Below, one piece after another: positions 1-8,664 of a stretch of DNA of 11,943 nt (the first letter of the stretch is position 1; the number at the start of each line of letters is the position of its first letter). The stretch spans positions 1 to 11,943 of the forward strand of contig NWUY0303909431.1 of assembly GCA_004151065.3 (NCBI GenBank), written 5' to 3'. The DNA comes from Larix sibirica (Eukaryota; Streptophyta; Pinopsida; Pinales; Pinaceae). Position numbers and translations under genes: made by a program. Under the pieces are notes generated by a model. That model was given only the letters and a program-made list of their open reading frames with translations, had not been told where the DNA came from and searched no databases.

Positions 1-375
1 GACTTCCATCTTCCCTTGGGGGGGGGGGACATAAACCCTCTCTTTTCACCAATTAAGACAAGTGGATTGGGGATTGGATGGGAAAGCAAATCGGTGGATT
101 TAGTTGCCAGAGTTACTACACAATCTTCTGGACATGAAGATGACAGTATACCCCTGAACCTGTAGTTATTTTGATGTTAGATCACATTACTCTTGCAGAG
201 GGTGTTGACCAATCTACAACGCCAACGATTTATCCTTGAATTCGAGCATCTTATCAACACCTATGCCCACTATAGTTATTTTCTCTTGTTATTGATCCAG
301 TCGTGGGTGAGGATTCATTGGAGGAATCCTTAACTTAGATTTATTGCAAGGTCGTGAACTACTTCACAACCAACT
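1..375. other. Region upstream of LINE ORF1, no supportable gene
   Basis: No open frame of useful length is visible. Short stretches around 190-335 could be the decayed N-terminal part or leader of the LINE ORF1, since recognisable ORF1 sequence begins immediately downstream. I see no conserved motif, so the 5' end of the element cannot be placed. It may lie here or before the window. Confidence 0.4.
18..28. repeat. G homopolymer, 11 bases
   Basis: A run of 11 G (C on the other strand). Its length may vary between individuals or be an assembly uncertainty. No function is implied. Confidence 0.9.
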
Positions 376-1862
376 TTGATGAAAAAGAAATGGAAGGTTG
401 TTAAGTTGTGGGAAGGTGGGGTGTCTTTGGTTGTGGGAGAAGACATCCATGTCAACCAGATACTTGACTTATTGGGTAAAACCATGGTAGGTCATTTCCT
501 AGACAGGAGGGTAGGGATGGAATGGATTCAACTTTGGACATTGGAGTTTTGGTTCTCGATTTTGGGGTATAACCTGACCTATCACAATTTGGCATGAAGA
601 TGGTTAGGTTTTTTGTTTGCTATGTGGAGGACTCAAACAAGATATTGAAGGTTTTTGTGGTTTCTAAACAATACCCTCTTGTCATTAAAACCCTGACATC
701 CGCTTTTCAATTTGAAGGATGAATATGTGGGAAACACTATGGTTTGGGTTAAACTTCCTTATCTGCTAATGGAATTTTGGTCAGAAGCATTCATGATGGT
801 GATTGGCAACACACAGGGGAAGACCATTCTTGTCGATGACAAATTCCTAACTTTCCCTTTATGATTGGTGGCTTAGGCTCTCATTGAGGTGAATATTAGT
901 CAAGTTCTTAATGAATCTGTGGATATGGTCTGGGATGGGCGTTTTCATATGCAGAATTTTGATTATTTATATATCCCTTTTTGGTGTTCATAGTGCCATT
1001 CCTATGGCCACATTTTTAAAGATCGTTTAAAACCTTTTGTTAAGAAAATATGGTGCCACAGGTTAGATACTAATGTTAGAGAGGAACATAAATATCTTGA
1101 AGGGTATCAAGAGGTCTCGGGTGATGTTCTTGTGTGTTCTATTGCGGGGAGCAAGGATGTGGCGTATAAATGGGAAATCACAAACTGTATCATCATTGGG
1201 GAACTTTTTATTCCATTGATAGTTGGATCGCATCCTGCTCTAAGTTCATTGCCAAAGATGGACAAGTCGATGGGTGTGGCTCATTCTTTTCTATCTCTAA
1301 TTGCTTCACCTATAAATTTTGGTCAAGATTTAGAAATGGCAGTTTCCATGGGTAAAATCAGTTCAAATTATATGGAATGTCTTCTTACTCATAGTTTGAA
1401 TCTCATGGAGAATGAAGATGTTACTACACTTGTTGGGAAGGGTCCCCCTTGTAGGACTAATGGGAGGGTTAAATATTCTAAGGATTACCTTGTGAATAGT
1501 CACCAATCTGTCCTATTAAATCTAGAGGTTAAATTTGTGGATTTGGCATGTGATGGGGACTCGTCTTTTATAGGGTTGCTATTACTCTTTATTAGTCAAG
1601 CTTCCATTTGTTCTTCTTCATTTATCAAAGAGATGGGATTTTATTACCTTAGACCTATTAAAGGAGACACATAGATTAAGATTGAATAGTCTAGGGGTTT
1701 TCACCATGATTCCTTGAAGGAGTTGGGCCCATCGATGTTGGGCTAAAAATTGACCCTTAAACAGGAAGCCCAAGACACTATGATAAAAGAGGCGAATCAA
1801 GGGTATTAGAAGTTAATTATAAGGGTCCTTAGAGAAGTTCTAAACCCTATCTTAGGTCCCCC
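376..1862 (+). pseudogene. LINE ORF1 remnant: DUF4283 domain plus CCHC zinc knuckle
   Basis: In plant LINEs, ORF1 encodes an RNA-binding protein that packages the element's RNA. The DUF4283 fold spans about 440-860: the frame 1 pieces VGHFLDRR, RWLGFLF, HPLFNL and NTMVWVKLPYLLMEFW come in family order. A stop at 595 and another at 694 (KP*HPLF) interrupt it. A local shift near 630-660 is likely, because the neighbouring frame also reads plausibly there. The knuckle follows at 985-1026 with C-x2-C-x4-H retained. The residue between the two Cys is a stop (TAG, 991), and the codon expected to be the last Cys is Arg (CGT, 1024). The C-terminal part is open from 994 to 1671 with no known domain, rich in Ser and Leu as is usual for ORF1 tails. 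Frame 1 then continues with four stops to about 1862, where the endonuclease begins. It is not functional. Confidence 0.88.
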
Positions 1863-2560
1863 GTGAGAATCCTTTCATTGAATATTGGAGGGATGGGGGG
1901 GAAGCAAATAAATTGGCGTTAAAGAGGTTGATTGAACTTGATAGCCATTATATCATTATGATTCAGGAAACCACAAGACAAGGGGATGTGCTGATTTGGC
2001 ATTTAAAGAAGACTCTAGTGGCTAGTACTTTCTAGCGGTGGATGCTGATGGTCATTCTGGTGGATTGATAACTGGCTAGAACAATAATATTTCACTTATT
2101 AATTCCTTTTCTATTGATTCAAGGTTATGCATATAGGTGTTTTGCAATAGTTTGGATTTAAATCTCACTCTACTTAATATATATGGGACTTATGAACATA
2201 AGTTGACTTTTTGGGAGAATATTTTTAAGTTGCAATGCTTGAGGACTAATTAGTTTATCATGGGGGGAATATGAATTTTACTCTGTCATGCCGAGAGGTA
2301 TTGGGTAGCAACTCTCATGCTAATCACCTTGGCGATTATTTCCTAAATTGTTTTGAAATGGGTGGCCTTGCAGATGTGGAGGCCCTAAATCTTCGACATA
2401 CCTGGTATAACAATAGACTAGGGGATGATGGCGTGTACAAACATTCGTATAGATTTGTGGCATGCCACAACATTTTGCAAAGTGTGGTTAAATATCAGTC
2501 ATGGATTGGGTCGGTTTGGTGTTTTGATCATTACCTAATATATCTCCAGTTGGCTTAGGA
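1863..2560 (+). pseudogene. LINE ORF2 remnant: APE-type endonuclease domain
   Basis: In an active LINE this domain nicks target DNA to prime reverse transcription. It opens with VRILSLNIGGMGG in frame 3 (1863); the family usually has Trp where Leu stands before Asn. Frame 2 follows from about 1913 with LALKRLIELD and IQETT, whose Glu (1967-1969) matches the metal-binding Glu. Frame 1 runs from about 2026 (DADGHSGGLITG, then LNLTLLNIYG), with stops at 2077 and two more sites. Frame 3 takes over at 2271 (MNFTLSCREVLG) and is open to 2558. The GDxN catalytic motif falls on the frame 1/3 junction and its Asp is lost. The terminal SDH motif reads FDH at 2523. At least three frameshifts make it non-functional. 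Confidence 0.88.
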
Positions 2561-3387
2561 TGAGGCTCGACTAGGCACTCCTTTCAAATTTAATCCATGA
2601 TGGCTTGACGAGGAGGAGTTTATACAACTGCTAAGGGAACATTGGGTACATTTTGATTATAATATGGATATTTATGCATGTGAGAAATTTATGCTAGCTC
2701 TTCGTGCAATAAAAGAACAGGTGGCTTCCTGGGTTGGGGACAGATATCGAAACAATGATTTACAACTATAGGAAGTGTAAAAAAAGTTTGGAGGCTTTGG
2801 ATTCTACACTTTCATAGGATACCCTAGGGGATGTCTCCCATGTGCAGTTGAAGGAACATAAAGAGTATTGGGTCAAACTTCTGCTAGACAAAGAAAAGGA
2901 CTAGCATATTAAGATTCATGAAACATGGTTAGAATGGGGGGACCAAAATACCAAATGTTGTCACTCTGCCGCTAACCACATATGAAACTACAGTACTATC
3001 TAGGAGCTTTGTGACCAAATTGGGTCTCTTGTCTAAGGGTTTAATGATATGTTAGCAGTACAACATTTTAACTAGCTCTACAAGGAACCTAAAAAAGTTG
3101 ATATGGGTGTAATAGTGAATTTTATCTCTTATTTTCTGAGAATGATAGAAGAGGGCATTAATGATCAACTTTATAGACCAATGATGATGTAGGAGATACT
3201 AATTTTCTTACAATCTTTTAAAAAGGACCAAAGTCTTGGTTTGGATAGTTGGACCATGGAGTTCTTCACCACATTTTTGGATCTATTTGGTAATGATTTA
3301 CTGAGAGTTGTGAATGAGGTTAGAATGTCTGGTTGTATTCCTATGGGGTATAGGAAACCTTTATTACACTCATCTGCAAGACCGACC
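2561..3387 (+). pseudogene. LINE ORF2 remnant: linker between endonuclease and reverse transcriptase
   Basis: Frame 3 continues from the endonuclease with PFKFNP*WL (about 2581), a hallmark of the linker in plant LINE ORF2, then EEEFIQLLREHW and LRAIKEQVASWVG. A run of A near 2779-2785 marks a frameshift to frame 1. From 2791 frame 1 reads EALDSTLS, then EHKEYWVKLL, HETWLEWGDQNTKCCH and DQSLGLDSWTMEFF (about 3229). The last corresponds to the KAPGPDG-type block at the start of the RT domain. About ten stops lie in this stretch; many sit where Gln, Trp or Arg is expected. Confidence 0.88.
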
Positions 3388-4134
3388 ATGTAGCCTCTCT
3401 TTGATGAAATTTGGCTTATTTTGTTGTGTAATTGCCTTTACAAAATCCTCTCTAAGACTATTGTGTTGAGACTGAAGCCAATTTTTTCCTCCTATATATT
3501 TGTTGAACAATTTGGGTTTCTCAAGGGCCAACAAATACATGAAGCAATTGGTATTGCACAGGAGATATTGCACTCCATCAATTTTTTGGTTGCCCTGGCT
3601 GTAGTGGTCAAAATTTATCTCTCAAAACCATACAACCGTGTCTCATGGATATTTCTCCATCTCTTATTGCTTCATATTGGTCTCGCTTTGCCTCTGGTAA
3701 GTTGGATCATGAGCTATGTAACCACTACCACTTTTTCTATGTTGATTAATGGGGAGGCTTCTCTTTTCCTCAAGCCTTCTAGGGGACTTCGTCAGGGATG
3801 GCCCCTATACCCTTATCATTTTATGTTGGTTGTTGAAGGGTTGAGCACGTCTATCAATGAAGCCAAAAGGCTTAGTTTTGCTTAGGTGATTCAAATATGT
3901 TAAGAAGAGCATTTGTCCCATATTTTATTTGTGGATGATGTCCTAATATTTTTCTTTGGATATTGTCGAGAAGGGGATAATTTTCATGAAATTATTCACT
4001 TATACTATTTAGCGACAGAGATGGAAGTAAATGAGGCAAAGTATCCATTATATTTCTCTGGAATGGATGATCATCTACCTTTTGAATTTGGAAGATACTT
4101 CTCATTTCAGCATTCATATATTTCCGGGGCTTAA
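3388..4134 (+). pseudogene. LINE ORF2 remnant: reverse transcriptase core
   Basis: Frame 1 is open at 3421-3882 and, after two stops, at 3904-4131. Blocks in order are LCNCLYKILSK (3424), RLKPI, EQFGFLKGQQIHEAIGIAQE (about 3508), motif A at about 3610-3648, motif B RGLRQGWPLYPYHF (3781-3822) and motif C LFVDDVLIF (3925-3951). Motif A reads KIYLSKPYNRVSW. The family pattern has Asp where Tyr (3616) and Asn (3634) now stand, so the first catalytic Asp is gone. In motif B, Trp (3799) replaces the usual Asp of RQGDPL. Motif C keeps both Asp. The stops at 3883 and 3901 also break it. Family membership is certain; loss of activity is nearly so. Confidence 0.94.
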
Positions 4135-4890
4135 AATATATGGGTTTTGATCTTAAGATGAATTGCTATGGAAATGATGACTTCGGTTGGTTGGTTGCTA
4201 AAATTGAGAAAAATATAAACTTATGGTGTAACAGGCAGATTTTGAAAGGTGGCCATTGGTTATTGCTAAATTTTTGTTGGAAGAGATTCATGTGTATTGA
4301 AATACACTTTCCCATATACCTAAAAGAATTCTCAAAAAGATAAGAAGAATGTTCTTCAATATTTTATGGAAGGGAAGTATTAACTATAAAGGAACTCATT
4401 GGTTCTGATGTACCTAAATGAATTCTCGAAAAGATAAGAAGAATGTGCTTCAATCTTTTATGGAAGGGAAGTACTGACTATAACGGAACTCATTGGTTCC
4501 GATAGAAGAAGTTAGCAACCCAAAATTCCTTAGGGGGCTGGGGGATTAAAAATATATATCTTTTCAGACTGTCCCTAGCAGAAAAATAATTATGGAGTGT
4601 GTTAACAAAGGATAGTCTCCAACATCGGATTCTTGTTTAGAAATATTTACCCCGGGGTTTAATTATGGATTGGATTAGGAGTGAACACGAAAGTACTCAA
4701 CAAATATCCAACCAATGGAATTCCCTCACACTTGAATTTCTAGTTATTGGCCCACATTTAGCTTGGAAGGTGGGAAATAGGTTGCAAATTTGTGTCTGGT
4801 CGGATTCTATTATGAGCTATAACCACATCACTTTTCTTCCCATTACACTTATTCTTCAACTTCAAGAATTTGGATAAGCAAAACTCATAG
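4128..4890 (+). pseudogene. LINE ORF2 remnant: region after the RT core (thumb and connection)
   Basis: After a shift to frame 3 near 4128 the sequence reads GLKYMGFDLK, then WLVAKIEKNINLWCNR and LKGGHW, the conserved run that follows the RT palm in plant LINEs. A second shift near 4260 moves the frame to 2 (KFLLEEIHVY, stop at 4298, then IPKRILKKIRRMFFN). A 94-bp tandem duplication returns it to frame 3. Frame 3 then gives LATQNSLGGWGIKN (about 4515), MDWIRSEH, SNQWNSLTLEF and HLAWKVGN (4755), ending at 4875. All of these blocks are in family order. Confidence 0.88.
4319..4506 (+). repeat. 94-bp tandem duplication inside the LINE
   Basis: Two head-to-tail copies, 4319-4412 and 4413-4506, both encode the RRM(F/C)FN(I/L)LWKGS block. 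About eight substitutions separate them over the first 88 bases, roughly 90% identity by eye, with no internal indel. Since 94 is 3x31+1, the copies lie in different frames (2 and 3), so the duplication itself shifts the frame. Copy 2 has acquired its own stop (TGA at 4419). Confidence 0.93.
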
Positions 4891-5455
4891 ATCACATTAT
4901 GGAGACAAGGTTGGTTAAATTCAGTGGGTTTGGGTTTTGATGGGACTTTTGGAATGTCTTGGGATTGATACATTGGTGAATTGCACAGAGCACATGTCAA
5001 ACTTAGTGATGAACTAGATGAGTTAATATGGATTCTTAATAAAGTTGGGGGATCTTTTGTGTTTTGTTTGGGATAAAAAGCACATTTTACACTTGAATGA
5101 GATGACCATCGGTGGTGGCAGAGTGTGATTTGGAGAGTTTAAGCTCCTCCAAAAACTAAATTACATTTGTGTCTTACTCTAGTTGATTTTGTTTTGACTT
5201 GGGACAACCTCTAGCGACAAGGCAAGATAGTCCCTGGTATTTGTATTTTATACAAAAGAAGAGAGGAAATGAACCGAAACCTTTTTCTCTTGTGTATCTA
5301 CTCGTTATAGGTGTGGTATGAGGTTGAGATCCAGCAGAGCCTATTGGGATTTGGGAATAGTGAAACAATCGAATATTGTTTTGGTGTTTGGATTACTCGT
5401 CGTGATTTGGAACAATTTAAAGTAGTCCCATATTTGATTCTATAAAATGAATGGC
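4891..5455 (+). pseudogene. LINE ORF2 remnant: C-terminal part with zf-RVT domain
   Basis: Frame 1 can be followed without a shift from ITLWRQGW (4891) through GELHRAHVKLSDELDELIW, RWWQSVIWRV (5110), APPKTKL and TWDNL to GICIL (about 5233). This is the zf-RVT (RNase H-associated zinc-binding) block of plant LINEs. The expected Cys-x2-Cys of the GIC segment is reduced to one Cys followed by Tyr (CILY). A later Cys at CIYS (about 5293) is kept. Stops are at 4954, 5074, 5095, 5143, 5212, 5308 and 5443; that at 5212 sits where Gln is usual. Confidence 0.85.
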
Positions 5456-5695
5456 TTGCTTATAAATATTCTCTATTTGAGGAGAAGTTTCTCTCTCTCT
5501 TTTAAAATGTTGTTGCAGCGTTAGGGCTACTGTCATATTATACGGAAGAGATGAAGTATAAGGATTTGATTCTATAAAATGCATGGCCCACTTATAAATC
5601 TTCTCTATTCAAGGAGAAGTTTCTCTCTCTCTTTTAAAATGTTGTTGAAGCATTAGGACTGTTGTCATATTATAAGGAAGAGCTGAAGTATAAGG
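5432..5695 (+). repeat. 132-bp in-frame tandem duplication inside the LINE
   Basis: Two adjacent copies, about 5432-5563 and 5564-5695, show roughly 89% identity by eye (about 15 substitutions, no indels). Each contains the peptide blocks EKFLSLF and LGLLSYY. The length is 44 codons, so frame 1 is kept. Both copies carry the same two TAA stops (5443 and 5503; 5575 and 5635), so the LINE was already broken when the segment was duplicated. Confidence 0.94.
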
Positions 5696-5768
5696 ATCTG
5701 CAAGTCTTTGATGAGTTTAGAGTGGACGAATCTGCAGGTCTTTAAGGATTTTAGAGTGGAGAGATCTG
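5696..5768 (+). repeat. 34-bp tandem duplication inside the LINE
   Basis: Two units starting with ATCTGCA at 5696 and 5730, plus the start of a third (ATCTG, 5764), spaced 34 bp apart. Each contains a GTCTTT near the start and TTAGAGTGGA near the end. Because 34 is 3x11+1, it moves the frame from 1 to 2, exactly the change needed to read the RNase H start that follows. Confidence 0.9.
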
Positions 5769-5926
5769 CTCCTTGGGGATTATTTGATGGCACATGCTAA
5801 GGCACGAATTGGATTGTTGACTAGTGTTTTCTATTACACTTTAGTGATTCGCATTTCTTCCATTTCATAATGAAATGGCTCGACAAAACATTAATCTGGA
5901 AGCTTTGAAAACAACCTTAAATATTA
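5762..5926 (+). pseudogene. LINE RNase H domain, N-terminal remnant only
   Basis: Frame 2 gives RSAPWGLFDGTC (5762), the conserved start of RNase H in this LINE type, with the first catalytic Asp in FDG. After a stop (TAA) and a second stop (TAG) it continues with HFSDSHFFHFIM (about 5837-5872). A shift to frame 1 at about 5875 then gives QNINLEALK, which loosely resembles the TNNLAELKAL segment. Beyond about 5926 the similarity is lost, so the catalytic centre is incomplete. The start is well supported; the last 50 bases are weak. Confidence 0.7.
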
Positions 5927-6870
5927 AAAGGGAGGGAACTTGTAAACACCCAACTATCACTAACTTAAATCTCCAAACCTTCTTGCAAATGGAATTCTTT
6001 AGTAATATCAATATTATTTCAAGCAAATTAAAAGCTTCTATAAAGACTAGAGATTTATATTTCCTTCATTCACAAATTCAACATATTCTTCACATGTTAG
6101 TCAAAAAATCTCAAGAAGTTTATTAATGTTTTTTATAGTATACGATGAAAAACTCTTTAAACCTATTAACAATTAAAATTCCAAAATCTCTTTAAAAACA
6201 ATTACATTCTTGGATTTGCAATTGAAATGTTATTTACATATAAAGAATTACATTCTCGCACTTATGAAATATTATTTTTGCATATGCACGCTTTGAGATG
6301 ATTTTGGATTTTTTTATGTATCCAACTAAATCGTTAAATTATATGAATATTTTTATATCTCAATCTTTAATATCATCCTTTCCTATGAAATGTTAGATTT
6401 TGATTGTAGAAATATTTATTATGTAATCAATAATTCCAAAATTTTATAGTCTGAATTCCTTCATTCATTATGTGATTGGTTGTTGTGTTTTGTTCTCCTA
6501 CATTTTTTTGAAATCTTTTTTTTGGGTAATTATTTTACGAATTTCATTTCTGATGCTAGCATAATAGTGGCTAGCAATGGAACCAGATTTGGTGACAAAT
6601 ATATATGATGGACACATCATTGGGAGTCTCTCCAAGAAGAGAACATGCACAAAAGCTCCCATAATCAAATGTTTTCTACCTCCCTAATCTGCAAGTTGTA
6701 AGTTGGGTCTTCATGTTGAGACCCACACACAAGTTTATCTTGTCATCCTCCTCATTCTACACTCTAGTTCATCAATTGATTTTCATTTTCTTGAGTTCCA
6801 AATACCATTGACCAAACAAGGTAAAGAAATAGATACATCAAGCCACTTGAAAATAATCACATAGATTAGG
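5927..6870. other. AT-rich stretch without a recognisable gene
   Basis: No coding similarity or long open frame with family motifs is visible on either strand. An open frame running on from the RNase H remnant to 6126 has no recognisable content after its first 17 codons. The sequence has many A and T runs, typical of old intergenic DNA. Confidence 0.6.
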
Positions 6871-7008
6871 AAGGAGAATAGTTGTTTAAACAATAATGCA
6901 CAAAGGTTGCTTAAAGAATGATCTACACAAAAGTGAATCCCATGAACTACAAAGGAGAATCATTGCTTAAACAATAATGCACACTGGTTGCTTAAAAAAT
7001 ATGCTACA
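6871..7008. repeat. Direct repeat of about 57 bp, spaced 81 bp
   Basis: Copies lie at 6871-6927 and 6952-7008. Both begin AAGGAGAAT, share TTAAACAATAATGCACA and then GGTTGCTTAAA, and end near CTACA. A handful of substitutions separate them. The 24 bp between them are not repeated. Confidence 0.88.
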
Positions 7009-7988
7009 TGAGATGTCAAGTATAATTAATATTTGCTTGAAGAATACACACTTATAATCTCACTCTCCTTTATCATGCTCTAACTTGTAAAAAACAATTA
7101 AAATACATTGATATACCATTTTAAATTGAATAATGTTTGTATGAATTTATTTTCTAAACACACTCACCTTCGACTAGAATGATTAGTAGCTAGTCCCTGA
7201 TAGATTTTTTAAACTTCATATTAATTTGGCCAACTTCATATTACTTTGGCCATCAATTACAAGGACACTTGGTCCAAAGGGAAACTAAGGAATTTTTAAA
7301 TCTATAAGCTTAGGCACTAACATTATGTAAATTTGGTATTATTTTTCCTCCAATTATTGTTGGGTGCAATAATGAAATTTGGGAGGAGAGAAAAACATGT
7401 TGTCCAAAAGGTGCAGTACCCTTTCTATGTCATTAGACAACCAAGCAAACACAAAAATGTGTTATTCTATTTAAAAAAATAAATCAAATGCAAACAAGCA
7501 ATGTGTAAACAAATTAAGTTGGAGCTTTATCTAATAACCACAAGGACTGACAAGTCATCAATCGTATGAATGAAACCATTTCAAGTTATCACTTGTATTC
7601 ATCCAATCATTGTAAGTGATTTCTCAATACAAGACATTTGACAAGTCCACATTTATCATTCTTTTGCTTTGATAACCATCAAGAGCTTAAGCTCTTTGAT
7701 ATTCACAATATCTTAGAACATTTATTCACTTTCCATTAAGTTTGGTACCTTTTTAAAATATAATTTTATCCCAAGTTGAGTTCTTCTTTGTTAACTTACT
7801 CTTATATGTAACTATTGTTCGCATAATACAATCAACAATCTTAATCACTTGCAACAAGAGTTCAAATCTACACATTCTCATTGAAAATTCTAAACATTAT
7901 ATTTTAGGGTCCATAGCTCAACACTTCAATCCTTGTGTGACCATTTGAGACACACAAACTACTATTGTTTACATAAACATTGTGGCCA
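7009..7988. other. AT-rich stretch without a recognisable gene
   Basis: Apart from a short tandem repeat at 7212-7251, I see no gene, RNA or element feature. Stops are dense in all frames. Confidence 0.6.
7212..7251. repeat. 20-bp tandem repeat, two units
   Basis: Units at 7212-7231 and 7232-7251 share AACTTCATATTA and TTTGGCCA, with a mismatch at the centre. Confidence 0.85.
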
Positions 7989-8058
7989 TTCATCGTGCAT
8001 TATATACTAAGGATAAGATAAGAGTTCATTGTGCATTATATACGAAGGACAAGAAAAG
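7989..8058. repeat. Direct repeat of about 34 bp, spaced 36 bp
   Basis: Copies at about 7989-8022 and 8025-8058 both read TTCAT(C/T)GTGCATTATATAC followed by AAGGA and a purine-rich end. Four or five substitutions separate them. Confidence 0.88.
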
Positions 8059-8174
8059 CTTATTCAAGAGTCCCATAGTATAGTATAAATGCTTATCAAT
8101 CAATACAATATTCATCTCATGACTGCATCCCAATAATTAACATCTACATCATGTCCATTAAATCAGTTCATATT
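8059..8174. other. Short gene-less spacer
   Basis: Nothing recognisable between two repeat blocks. Confidence 0.5.
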
Positions 8175-8664
8175 TAATAAATGAAATTATGAATACTACT
8201 TAATCATATAACTACTTTCATTACCATTCAAGTTCAACTTTCCATGAGAATATAAATACATATTTTTGTCTAATCATAGACTAATTACATTATGGTAAAA
8301 TATTTCAGCTTTAAGCAAGACAATAAAGTCTCTTATGAACTTGTCCATGTTGGCATGAACACACTTCAACTCATATCATTATTGCAATAAATATTGAATA
8401 CCATGGAAAATATAAATACCAAATTAAAATTGAATTCATAACTAATAAATGAAATTATGAATACTACTTAATCATATAACTACTTGCATTATCATTCAAG
8501 CTCAACTTTCCATAAGAGAATAACCATACACAAGCTCAACTAATTACACGGCATGGTGAAATATTTTAGTTTAAAGCAAGACAATAAAGTTTCTTATGGA
8601 CTTGTCCATGTTTCCATCAAAACATTTCAACTCATATCATTATTACATTCTCTGGAAAATATAA
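8175..8664. repeat. Tandem duplication of about 240 bp, spaced 268 bp
   Basis: Copy 1 is about 8175-8416 and copy 2 about 8443-8664. Their first 43 bases are identical (8175-8217 and 8443-8485). Further matching blocks in the same order include CAACTTTCCAT, AAGCAAGACAATAAAGT, CTTGTCCATGTT, CTCATATCATTATT and TGGAAAATATAAA. Copy 2 is about 20 bp shorter because of indels. It encodes nothing recognisable, and no terminal structure of a known transposon is visible. Confidence 0.92.

Larger units (their letters stand above)
376..5926 (+). mobile_element. Decayed plant L1-type LINE (non-LTR retrotransposon)
   Basis: The domain order is that of plant L1 LINEs: ORF1 with DUF4283 and a CCHC knuckle, then ORF2 with APE endonuclease, reverse transcriptase, zf-RVT and RNase H. 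Recognisable landmarks in order are WVKLP (about 748), a CHSYGH knuckle (about 994), the RILSLN start of the endonuclease (1866), EQFGFLKG (about 3505), FVDD (3928), GGWGIKN (about 4535), TWDNL (about 5200) and FDG (about 5780). The coding frame changes repeatedly (1, 3, 2, 1, 3, 1, 3, 2, 3, 1, 2) and carries stops throughout, so the copy is dead. Both ends are uncertain: the 5' end is not visible, and the 3' end fades within RNase H without a poly(A) tail or target-site duplication that I can see. Confidence 0.93.

Noticed and set aside
1170-1355. Plus-strand 61-codon frame
   Set aside because: It overlaps the longer ORF1 frame, which is contiguous with the zinc knuckle.
1618-1800. Minus-strand open frame of 60 codons
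   Set aside because: It lies opposite the ORF1 tail, which continues in frame on the plus strand, and has no recognisable content.
3171-3573. Two minus-strand open frames of about 70 codons
   Set aside because: They are antisense to the well-supported reverse transcriptase and have no family features.
4758-5368. Minus-strand open frames of 80 and 64 codons
   Set aside because: They are opposite the LINE connection and zf-RVT regions, which explain the sequence.
5927-6126. Remaining part of an 83-codon open frame starting at 5875
   Set aside because: Only its first 17 codons resemble RNase H. The rest has no recognisable motif and is of a length that can occur by chance.
6871-8664. Possible CRISPR-like or regularly spaced array from several direct repeats
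   Set aside because: The repeats are unrelated to each other, occur only twice each and have irregular spacing; they are local duplications.
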